The position numbers and the translations under genes are program-made. This document shows, one piece after another, positions 41,224 through 47,795 of a stretch of DNA of 47,795 nucleotides. Below the pieces are notes generated by a model. It had not been told where the DNA came from, did no database searches, and saw only the letters and a list, made by a program, of their open reading frames with translations. Origin of the DNA: Myxococcales bacterium (lineage in GTDB: Bacteria; Myxococcota; Myxococcia; Myxococcales; Myxococcaceae). The number at the start of each line of letters is the position of its first letter. Positions within the stretch are counted from its first letter, which is position 1. The stretch is taken from positions 1 to 47,795 of the forward strand of contig JACPVI010000060.1 of NCBI GenBank assembly GCA_016191815.1, given 5' to 3'.

Positions 41224-42975
41224 TCAGTCCGCGGTGCCGCCGCCGGTGTTTTCCGGGGCCGGCGGAGGAGCGGCATCCGTTTGAGGCGGCGGCGCGAGGG
41301 GAGCGGCATCCGTTTGAGGCGGCGGCGCGAGGGGAGCGGCCTCAGGGGCCTCCGCACTTGGAGGCGGAGCCGCTGCCTCGGGGGCTCCTGGTGCTCGAGC
41401 CAGCTCTGGCGCCCTCGGCCCGCGGCCACGCCGGCCTCTCCTGCGGCGGCGCCTCCGCCGGTGCTCTCCCAGCTCCGGCCCGGCCACGCCGGCCTCGCCC
41501 GGGGCAGAGGCCACCAGCTCCTCGCCCTCCTCCTCTCCCTCCTCGCCTTCTTCCTCTCCCTCCAGCTCCTCGGCGGACTCGGGCGTCCCACCGGGCGGCT
41601 CGCCCGGGGCCACCTCGCCGGCTCGGGCCGGCTCGGCGGGTTCCTCCTCTTCATGCCTCTCGCGCAGACGCTCCTCTCGGCGGCGGCGCGCCTCCTCGGC
41701 GTCGAGTCGGGCCTGCTCGAAGAAAGCCTCGTCCAGCTCGTACAGCTCCACCTTGTGCGCCAGCACTCCCACCTTGGCCTCGAGGAATTTCTCGGCCAAG
41801 GCCTCTCCGCACCAGAGAAACACCAGCGGGCCTCCCGACTGGGCCTCGCCCCGCCCATCGCCCCTCAGATCGCCCGGGCACAAAAGGAGCCCAAGCTGCG
41901 CCGAGTAGTGGCCCAGGTCGCGGCGAAGCTCCTGCACCGCCCGCCGGTCGACCGGGCCGCTGCCTCGGATGAACCTCACCGCACAGCGCACCTCGAGGCT
42001 GCCCTCCCGGCGGCGGGCAGTCAGCAAAGGCCCCTCCTTGGACCGCTTGGCGACCTTCAATTCCCTGAAGTGCAGCGCGTGCAGCATCCGCGCGGCGGCC
42101 TTCTCCAGGGTGCCCGCATCCAGCTCGGCAAGCGTCCGCCGCAGGACCCTCGCCATCGCCTTCCGCGCGTCCTTGGCGGCTGCCTTGGCCGCCTGCACCT
42201 GGCCCAGCTCCGCGGAGATGTCCACGCCCCGCTCGGCGGACCTGGGGAGCACGGGCCGGCCACCCTCCAGCGGGATGCCCAGCGCCGCGGCGAACGCCGC
42301 CTGCAGCTCCAAGGGAGGCGCCTCCGACGGCTGGCCGGCGCGCTCGAGCGAGACGCGGCCGGACTCCCGGTCGAAGAGGAACTGCGGCCTGCGGCTGGCG
42401 TCGATCCGACGCTGGTTGTCCTCTAGCAGCGCGGTGAGGATCTGCTCCGGAGTCAAGTCCTCCCCGGCCAGCTCGCGGGCCCTGGCCCGCTCGGCGATCT
42501 CCGAGGCTGGCAACCCTTCGCCGGCATCGGAGAGCACCTCGAAAACCACCTCGGGCAACGGAGGGAAGCGCCTCCGCCGGCCGCGCTCCTCTTCCTCGTC
42601 GCGCCGACGCTTCCGCTCGCCGCGCCCCACCGCCCTCACATTGTCCCCTCGCGGCTCGGGGTGCCGCTCGGGAGGCCGAAGCGGTGGGAGGGCCTCCTCC
42701 GGATGCGGCTCAGCCACGCCGGTCTGCTCCAGCGCCTGGGCGTCCTCGGGAAGCTGCCAGTCGGCGAGCGCGAAGGTGTCCTTGGCGGTGACGATCACCT
42801 TGCGGTCCCCGCGGCGGCGGGCCATCGCCGCCAGCCGGGAGAGCATCGTCTGCTCCGGCGTCTTGCCGACGTGGCTGAGCAGGTTCTGCTGGATCGACTT
42901 CTCGGTTATCTCGAATACGTGCAGCGGGCGCCCGGCACCTTCCAGCACCCGGAGCGCGGCCTCGTAGAACGTCAT
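41224..42975 (-). CDS. HARE-HTH protein with Mrr-like (apparently catalytically dead) domain and charged tail
   Basis: A 583-residue protein. Residues 1-75 are a HARE-HTH domain (TFYEAALRVLEGAGRPLHVFEITEKSI, GKTPEQTMLSRLAAMARR, DTFALADW). An Arg/Glu-rich linker and a second, diverged HARE-HTH-like unit follow (about 135-215, LPEVVFEVLSDAGEGLPASEIAERA). Residues about 280-395 have an Mrr-like endonuclease layout (LDAGTLEKAAARMLHALHF, then CAVRFIRGSGPVDRRAVQELRRDLG). The usual acidic residue and Q-x-K of the active site are replaced. The C-terminal 170 residues hold an acidic Glu run, an Arg run (RRRRRRRRGRRGRG) and Pro/Ala repeats. Probably a DNA- or RNA-binding protein linked to transcription, by analogy with HARE domains. 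ATG 42975. Confidence 0.78.
   Translation of the reverse strand: MTFYEAALRVLEGAGRPLHVFEITEKSIQQNLLSHVGKTPEQTMLSRLAAMARRRGDRKVIVTAKDTFALADWQLPEDAQALEQTGVAEPHPEEALPPLRPPERHPEPRGDNVRAVGRGERKRRRDEEEERGRRRRFPPLPEVVFEVLSDAGEGLPASEIAERARARELAGEDLTPEQILTALLEDNQRRIDASRRPQFLFDRESGRVSLERAGQPSEAPPLELQAAFAAALGIPLEGGRPVLPRSAERGVDISAELGQVQAAKAAAKDARKAMARVLRRTLAELDAGTLEKAAARMLHALHFRELKVAKRSKEGPLLTARRREGSLEVRCAVRFIRGSGPVDRRAVQELRRDLGHYSAQLGLLLCPGDLRGDGRGEAQSGGPLVFLWCGEALAEKFLEAKVGVLAHKVELYELDEAFFEQARLDAEEARRRREERLRERHEEEEPAEPARAGEVAPGEPPGGTPESAEELEGEEEGEEGEEEGEELVASAPGEAGVAGPELGEHRRRRRRRRGRRGRGPRAPELARAPGAPEAAAPPPSAEAPEAAPLAPPPQTDAAPLAPPPQTDAAPPPAPENTGGGTAD
41268..41333. repeat. 33-base tandem duplication in the tail of the HARE-HTH gene
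   Basis: Two exact head-to-tail 33-base copies (41268-41300 and 41301-41333) encode two copies of an 11-residue APLAPPPQTDA unit near the C-terminus. Perfect identity at DNA level indicates a recent, in-frame slippage event. Confidence 0.9.
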
Positions 42976-42989
42976 TGAATTATCCAGGA

Positions 42990-43009
42990 GTTACACACAC
43001 TTGTGTTAC
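42990..43009. promoter_or_regulatory. Operator-like imperfect palindrome between divergent genes
   Basis: AGTTACACAC followed by TTGTGTTACT: eight of ten positions are complementary about the centre. It sits in the 101-base gap between the HARE-HTH gene (start 15 bases away) and the divergent beta-propeller gene. Its position suggests a binding site for a dimeric regulator of one or both genes. The gap is clearly richer in A+T than its surroundings. Confidence 0.45.
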
Positions 43010-43076
43010 TAGCGTGCAAAGGGACGCGAATGCTAGTCAGCGGTAAACTTGGCTGTCAATCGAGGCGCCGCGCCGG

Positions 43077-45245
43077 ATGATTCGTTTCCGCATCGGCCAG
43101 AGCTGGAAGCGGGAGCGTTCGGCGGTGCCGGTGGACGCCTTCGGGCTCTACTTGCACGGGATCGACTTGCTCGCAGGGGCGAGCGAAGAGCCGCTCTCCC
43201 GCGTGGTTCCCGACCTGGTGGACGCGGTGCATGCGCTCGCTTGCGAGGGGCGTGCCTGGTCGCAGGTTTCGCTCGAGGCGCACTTGGAGCTGTGCCTGTG
43301 GCGGCGCGGCGCGGAGGCGAGCCTGTCGGTGGTGAGCCTCGGGCGCCCACCGAAGCTGTTGCGCCCTCCGCTCTCCGTGGAGCTCGGGGAGCTTTCGGAG
43401 GCGGCGGCGCGGTGCGGGCGGGCGCTGGTGGCGGACCTGGCCGAGGCGTCTCCGGCGACGCTTCGCACCCAGAGGCACCGGGCGATGGTGCGGCGGCTCT
43501 CGGCGCTTGAGCGCGGGGGACTCGCCGAGCCCAGGCCGCGCCGTCTGGGTGGCGGCTTCGGGCACCGGCAGTTCCCGACCGAGCCGGGGAGCTTCGGGCT
43601 GGAGATCGAGGATCCCGAGGATTGGATCCTCGCCTTCGATCCGCGCTCGCCGGGCGGGTTGCCCTCTCTCTTGTTCGGCGGGGCCTTGACGCTGCGCGCC
43701 TCGCCGGGTGGCGACTGGCGGAGCGAGGGCCTGCCATTCCTGTCGGCTCTGGAGCTATCGCGTCAGGCGGCCGAGCTGCTCCACGCGATCGAATCGGAGG
43801 AGGAGCGGTTCTCCTTCCGGCCGGGTGGCGAAGGCGCGGAGGTGGAGGTGCGGATCCGGGAGGGCTCGGTACGGGTGGGCGCGGTGGAGGCGCCGCTCGA
43901 GCCCGAGCGGTTGGCGAGGGGGATGCTGGAGCTCGGCGAGGCAGTGGCGTTCGCGCTGGCGGCGCGGAACAAGTCGCAGCGGAGAAACCCGTACGTGGCG
44001 GAGTTGATCGAGCGCTGCCACGAGGGGCTCGCCTTGGTCCGCAAGGTGAGGCCGCCGGAGCAGGCCGGCGCGGCCACTGGCCCCAAGCGGCGCAAGGGGG
44101 CCACCCGTCCTCTTCGGGTGGGGGCGAGGCTGCGCAAGCTCCGCTTCGAACCGCTATGGGAGAAATCCGAGTTGGGAGGGGACACCACCGGGCGGCTCTT
44201 GTTGTCGCGCCAGGGGCCGATCTTCTCTTCCGGCGAGGTGGCCTGCGGCTTCGCTTTGAACGGAGAGCTTCGGTTCCGCAGGGTGGCGGCGCATGGAGTC
44301 GCCGCCTCGGAGGACGGGCGGGTGCTGGCGGCCACGCTCACGCGGATCCTCGCCTTCACCGCGGAAGATGCCGGGGCGCGGTGGCTCAAGGATCACGACG
44401 GGCTGCCCATAGGCCCCGAGCTTCACCGCAGGGACGGCCTGCTCATCGCGACGAGCAAGGACCGGGGGCTTTTGGCCTTCTGCGAGGTGACTGGCCGGGA
44501 GATCTGGCGCATCGATCCTCCGCGCGCCCAGCGGGCATACCTGTCGTTCCAGGGGCACCGGGCGCTGTTGGCGACGGACTCGGGGTCGCTTTACGGCTTG
44601 GAGGTGCGGGACGGCAGCGTGCGCTTCAGGATGCGGGCGGCGATGCCGTTTGCGGCGCCCACGGTGTCGTGGGGCAAGCGACTTCTGGCGCTGCTCTCGC
44701 GGGGGGAAAAGAGCGCGGTGTTTGCGGCTGACGCGCACTCTGGCGCCCTGGCGTGGACCAAGGAGTTGGCGCTGACGGCGCCCACGGCGCCGATCGCGGC
44801 GGGGAGCCGGGTTCTCTTGGCTGGACAGCAAGACGGCCAGTCGGTGCTGGTGTGCCTCTCCTCGAAGGGGCACCCGTTGTGGGAGCGGAGGCTGCACTTG
44901 GGGCCGGGACTCTCGCTGCTCGCGGTGGGGCGCTCGGCGCTGGCGCACGACCGGTCCGGGGCGGCGGCGCTGGTGACGAGCGATGGGCGGATCGACTGGC
45001 GAGTGGGGGCCGCGGGCGAGGAGATTCCGCGGTCCATTCCGGCGGTGTTGGCGCGGGGGGTCTTGGTGCTGCCCGGCGAGTCGGTGAGGGCGGTGGACCC
45101 CTCGGGCGGGAGGGTGCTGGCCGAGGTGCGGGCGGGGCCGGAGCTGTGCGACCTCAAGGTGGACGGACGGCTGAACCTCTTCCTCTTGGACGAGGACGGT
45201 GGGCTTGGGGCCTACCGGCTGTGCTCGCACCTGGCGGTGGTCTAG
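43077..45245 (+). CDS. PQQ-type beta-propeller repeat protein (cytoplasmic)
   Basis: A 722-residue protein without signal peptide. The first 340 residues form a region I do not recognise, mixed alpha/beta with many Arg and Glu (SLEAHLELCLWRRGAEASLSVVSLG, later SEEERFSFRPGGEGAEVEVRI). A basic linker follows (GPKRRKGATRP). Residues about 370-722 are PQQ-like propeller blades, each with strands and a turn: LLAFCEVTGREIWRI, LYGLEVRDGSVRFRM, VFAADAHSGALAWTKEL, LVCLSSKGHPLWERRL, ALVTSDGRIDWRV. Such propellers usually act as protein-interaction platforms; no quinone-enzyme residues are seen. ATG at 43077 with GAGG eleven bases upstream. Confidence 0.82.
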   Translation: MIRFRIGQSWKRERSAVPVDAFGLYLHGIDLLAGASEEPLSRVVPDLVDAVHALACEGRAWSQVSLEAHLELCLWRRGAEASLSVVSLGRPPKLLRPPLSVELGELSEAAARCGRALVADLAEASPATLRTQRHRAMVRRLSALERGGLAEPRPRRLGGGFGHRQFPTEPGSFGLEIEDPEDWILAFDPRSPGGLPSLLFGGALTLRASPGGDWRSEGLPFLSALELSRQAAELLHAIESEEERFSFRPGGEGAEVEVRIREGSVRVGAVEAPLEPERLARGMLELGEAVAFALAARNKSQRRNPYVAELIERCHEGLALVRKVRPPEQAGAATGPKRRKGATRPLRVGARLRKLRFEPLWEKSELGGDTTGRLLLSRQGPIFSSGEVACGFALNGELRFRRVAAHGVAASEDGRVLAATLTRILAFTAEDAGARWLKDHDGLPIGPELHRRDGLLIATSKDRGLLAFCEVTGREIWRIDPPRAQRAYLSFQGHRALLATDSGSLYGLEVRDGSVRFRMRAAMPFAAPTVSWGKRLLALLSRGEKSAVFAADAHSGALAWTKELALTAPTAPIAAGSRVLLAGQQDGQSVLVCLSSKGHPLWERRLHLGPGLSLLAVGRSALAHDRSGAAALVTSDGRIDWRVGAAGEEIPRSIPAVLARGVLVLPGESVRAVDPSGGRVLAEVRAGPELCDLKVDGRLNLFLLDEDGGLGAYRLCSHLAVV

Positions 45246-45276
45246 TCTGGGCCTGACTGCGCTCCAGCGAGGCCTG

Positions 45277-46092
45277 ATGCCACAGGGACAGGACGGAGGA
45301 AGCGGCGGCAAAAAGCCGCCAGCTCCGCTCCGCTACGAGCTGCCGAAGTGGACCGGCGGAAGCGCCGACGAGCTGTCCACCGGCCTCGGCAGCGCGCTTC
45401 GGGAGGGTGCGGGAAAGCTGCTCGGCTCCGCTGGACTCTCCTCTTCCAAGCTGTCCGCGCGCGCGGACGTGGAAGCGGCGGTCTGGGCCCTAAGCCCCGC
45501 CTTCGAGAAGCTGAGCCACCGCGACGCGCTCCGGTACGCCGTCCGGGCCTACCTCAACTTCCGGCAGGCCAACCCTGGCGCGCTGCTCAATCCCTACCTC
45601 TTCTTCGTGGACTTCGGGCTGAACAACCTGACCCGGCGCGGCTGTGCCTTCGACATGGGCGCGCTCAAGGTGGCGGACGGGCCGTTCACGGTGTCCCACG
45701 GCTGGGGCTCCGCTTCCGAGCGCGACGGAGTCCCCGCGCACTTCTCGAACGAGGAGGGCAGCGACGCCACTTCACTGGGCCTGTTCGCGACAGGCGCTCA
45801 GACCTTCCCCTTCCAGGGCAGCGCCGCCACGGGGAGCTACGAATCCATCGCGCTCGAGCTCCACGGGCTTTCGGGCGCGTTCAACGACAAGGCCCACGAG
45901 CGTCGCCTGGTGCTGCACGGCGCGCCCTACGTCACCGAGAGCGACGCCGGGCGGAGCGAGGGCAGCCCGGCGCTGGAGATGAAGCGGGCGAAGCGCCTCT
46001 TGCCGATGCTGGCCAACGGCGGAGTGGCCTTCTTCTTCTCGCCACACGACGCGGTGTGGATGTCGAAGGACCCCTGGGTCCACGCCAGCTAG
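45277..46092 (+). CDS. YkuD_2-type L,D-transpeptidase homologue with Ser in place of catalytic Cys
   Basis: A 271-residue protein. The family marks of murein L,D-transpeptidase catalytic (YkuD_2) proteins are present in order: NPYLFFVDFGLNNLTRRGCAFDM, TVSHGWGSA, HFSNEEGSDATSLGLF, ALELHGLSGAFNDKAHERRLVLHGAPYV with H214, and GRSEGSPALEMK. In active members the last motif is GRSxGCPA; here the Cys position is S230, while the His, Arg226 and surrounding residues remain. No signal peptide is evident; the first 60 residues are Gly/Lys/Ser-rich. The start is ATG 45277 with GCGAGG four bases upstream. Its stop overlaps the convergent Cys-rich gene by three bases. Confidence 0.8.
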   Translation: MPQGQDGGSGGKKPPAPLRYELPKWTGGSADELSTGLGSALREGAGKLLGSAGLSSSKLSARADVEAAVWALSPAFEKLSHRDALRYAVRAYLNFRQANPGALLNPYLFFVDFGLNNLTRRGCAFDMGALKVADGPFTVSHGWGSASERDGVPAHFSNEEGSDATSLGLFATGAQTFPFQGSAATGSYESIALELHGLSGAFNDKAHERRLVLHGAPYVTESDAGRSEGSPALEMKRAKRLLPMLANGGVAFFFSPHDAVWMSKDPWVHAS

Positions 46093-47795
46093 TTCACGAT
46101 CACCGCGCAGGTGCAGGCAGTGGCGCCGGAGCAGGCGAAGCCGGCGCCGTCCAGGCATTGGAGCCCCGAGCAGCACGGTGTGAAGGGCGAGCAGCTCTGC
46201 CCAGTGCCTGGGCAGGTGCCAGGTTGGCAGGTGCCGGTGGTGCTCCCGGAGGGGATGTTGCAGTACTGCCCGGTGCAGCAATCGGAGGTCGCGGTGCATA
46301 CCCCGCCCTGCGGCTGACACACCACCGGCGTCTGGCAGGTGGCGGGGCCCCCGTCGGTTGAGCCGCAGATCAGCGAGCAGCACTCCGGCGCAGATGAGCA
46401 CGGCTCGCCATTCACCTTGCACCCGGCGTCCACCGGGCCGCCGGCGTCGGCCGTCCCGCCCGCATCGGTGGACCCCGCATCCGGCGGACCGCCGAGCTGG
46501 CACGCGTCAGCGCCGCCGAGCGCCGGCAGGCAGCTCGTGCCTGGACAGCAGGCCTGGCCGCCGTCGGCCCCCATCACGCAACTGCCTCCGAGGGGAAGGC
46601 ACTTGGGCGGCGGGATGCAAATGAAGCCCGCGCCGCCGTCGGGATCCGGCAGGCACGGGCTCCTCCCGCAGCACTGGTCGCGGAACTGGCAGCTCCCACC
46701 CACCGCAATGCAGCACGGCTCGATTCCGGTGTACCCGGTGGGGCACTGTGGATCGCAAGTGTCGTTGGGGCACCCCCCGAAGCAGCGCGGGATGCCCGAG
46801 GAGTCCAGCTTGCAGACCGCCTTCTTCCCGTCGCAGCAGTTCTGCGAGGCGTTGATGTTCACCGAGCCGCCGTCCGGCAGCGAGAGGGTGGCGCCGCAGA
46901 TGTTCCCCACCCCGTTGCAGGAGGTCCCGTTGTCGCAGCGGCTGGTGACCGGATCACAGGTCACCGACTGGTTGGGGTTTGGCGCCCCGCCGCAGCACTG
47001 CGAAGTGGCCAGGCAGAAATTGCCGGTCAGCCGGCACCCGCTGGCGGGCAGACACACCGGAGCCCCGGCGCCCAAGTCGGTGCACGTCCTCGAGCAGCAG
47101 TTGGTCCCCCCCGACCCGCAGGGATTGCCGTCCTGCAGGCAGCCGCCCCCGCCGCCTCCCGTCACCACCAAGCAGTAGCCCGCCCCACCGTCGTTGACCG
47201 AGCAGGCGTTCCCGCAGCAGTCGGAGCTCTTGGTGCAGAGGTCGCCGTTGGCGCGGCAGGCGTAGGCGGGCGTGCAGTAGCCGCCCTTGCAATTTGTGGA
47301 GCAGCACTCCGAGCCTGCCAAGCACGCCTGGCCGAGTACCTTGCACCCGCCTTGTCCCGGGATCGAGGTGCACGTTCCGGTGCAGGTGAGGGTGCAACAC
47401 TCCCCATCGCTCGAGCAGATCGCGCCGACGTCCTGGCACCTTTGCGCGGAGCAGGAGCCGCTGGCGCAAAGCCCGGTGCAGCAGTCGGAGCTCGAGGCGC
47501 ACAGCTCGCCCGGAAGCTTGCAATACCAGGGCTGCACGCAGCGCCCCTGATCGCAGGTCGCCGAACAGCAGTCTCCGTTCGTGGAGCAAAGCGTGCCAGC
47601 CGCCCTGCAGCCGGCGTCGGCCCCGCTGCCGCCGCCTGCGCCACCCCCTGCGCCTCCACCACCGGCGCCGCCGCCCGCCCCTCCGCCGCCGCCTGCGCCA
47701 CCCCCGGCTCCGCCGCCCGCACCTCCCGCCCCGCCTCCCGCCCCGCCTCCCGCCCCGCCGTCGTCGCCGGCATTCCCGCCACCCGCCCCGCCACC
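46089..47795 (-). CDS. Cys-rich surface protein with Gly/Ala-rich N-terminal stretch, 5' end cut by window edge
   Basis: The frame stays open to the right edge (569 codons), so the start and any signal peptide lie outside the window. The first visible 70 residues are a Gly/Ala/Asp-rich low-complexity run (GGAGGGAGGGAGGAGGG type), a common spacer after lipoprotein signals in Myxococcota. It is followed by about 12 Cys-rich units such as LCTKSSDCCGNACS, GEPCSSAPECCSLICG and GGVCTATSDCCTGQYC, built on C-x5-C-x3-5-CC-x3-4-C. A DAG-rich linker (DAGSTDAGGTADAGGPVDAG) splits the array. The Cys pattern is unlike that of the giant gene's DGVCC repeats. Extracellular, disulfide-rich; function unknown. 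Confidence 0.82.
   Translation of the reverse strand, partial: GGGAGGGNAGDDGGAGGGAGGGAGGAGGGAGGGAGGGGGAGGGAGGGGAGGGAGGGSGADAGCRAAGTLCSTNGDCCSATCDQGRCVQPWYCKLPGELCASSSDCCTGLCASGSCSAQRCQDVGAICSSDGECCTLTCTGTCTSIPGQGGCKVLGQACLAGSECCSTNCKGGYCTPAYACRANGDLCTKSSDCCGNACSVNDGGAGYCLVVTGGGGGGCLQDGNPCGSGGTNCCSRTCTDLGAGAPVCLPASGCRLTGNFCLATSQCCGGAPNPNQSVTCDPVTSRCDNGTSCNGVGNICGATLSLPDGGSVNINASQNCCDGKKAVCKLDSSGIPRCFGGCPNDTCDPQCPTGYTGIEPCCIAVGGSCQFRDQCCGRSPCLPDPDGGAGFICIPPPKCLPLGGSCVMGADGGQACCPGTSCLPALGGADACQLGGPPDAGSTDAGGTADAGGPVDAGCKVNGEPCSSAPECCSLICGSTDGGPATCQTPVVCQPQGGVCTATSDCCTGQYCNIPSGSTTGTCQPGTCPGTGQSCSPFTPCCSGLQCLDGAGFACSGATACTCAVIVN

Noticed and set aside
41019-41972. + strand frame beginning with VDFDQVMDVDQVVDVN-like repeats
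   Set aside because: It runs on antisense through the HARE-HTH gene as Arg/Pro-rich sequence; only the first part is repetitive, and the minus-strand micro-ORF fits the operon better.

Overview
The window is about 70% G+C, with tightly packed genes, frequent 4-base start/stop overlaps and GTG/TTG starts. It looks like the chromosome of a myxobacterium (Myxococcota). The strongest evidence is a complete Frz chemosensory operon: frzA, frzB, frzCD, frzE, frzG, frzF, plus divergent frzZ with two receiver domains. A frzS-like gene follows 6 kb further on. Large secreted Cys-rich and kelch proteins, a MYXO-CTERM-like segment, a PEGA lipoprotein and a degenerate-start HNH protein fit the same group.

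Layout. 1-6.4 kb: 5'-truncated HNH nuclease, NYN ribonuclease-like gene, hemB, a secreted multi-helix membrane protein with a PEGA lipoprotein, a TrmN6-like methyltransferase and a DUF1015 gene. 6.6-14.9 kb: one 2758-residue reading frame. It holds a lipoprotein signal, 21 kelch repeats, about 15 Cys-rich repeats, a MYXO-CTERM-like helix, a second signal-peptide-like segment, a TolB-like domain and a likely outer-membrane barrel. 15.2-19.3 kb: Uma2-type nuclease, KOW-like protein, N-truncated RelE-like ORF, a paralogue of the first membrane protein, serA, and a polyhydroxyalkanoate-system protein.

19.3-27.3 kb: the frz locus. Receptor FrzCD, couplers FrzA/FrzB and kinase FrzE form the signalling core. 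FrzF and FrzG set receptor methylation, and FrzZ is the output regulator. The receiver half of FrzG carries Glu where the phosphoacceptor Asp should be. frzA and frzZ have back-to-back sigma70-like promoters lying only a few bases from their start codons. 27.3-33.2 kb: radical SAM enzyme with a 62-residue downstream ORF, stand-alone alarmone hydrolase, YjbQ-family protein, NlpC/P60-like secreted protein, and an ECF sigma/anti-sigma pair. 33.3-35.1 kb: frzS.

35.1-43 kb, minus strand: a conserved helical-repeat protein with coaX and birA; then hom preceded by two lipoproteins, a 76-residue ORF with an EF-hand-like loop, and a HARE-HTH protein with an apparently inactive Mrr-like domain. 43-47.8 kb: a beta-propeller protein, a YkuD_2-type L,D-transpeptidase homologue whose catalytic Cys is Ser, and a 5'-truncated Cys-rich surface protein.

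All assignments come from reading translated sequence and remembered family motifs; no database search was run.
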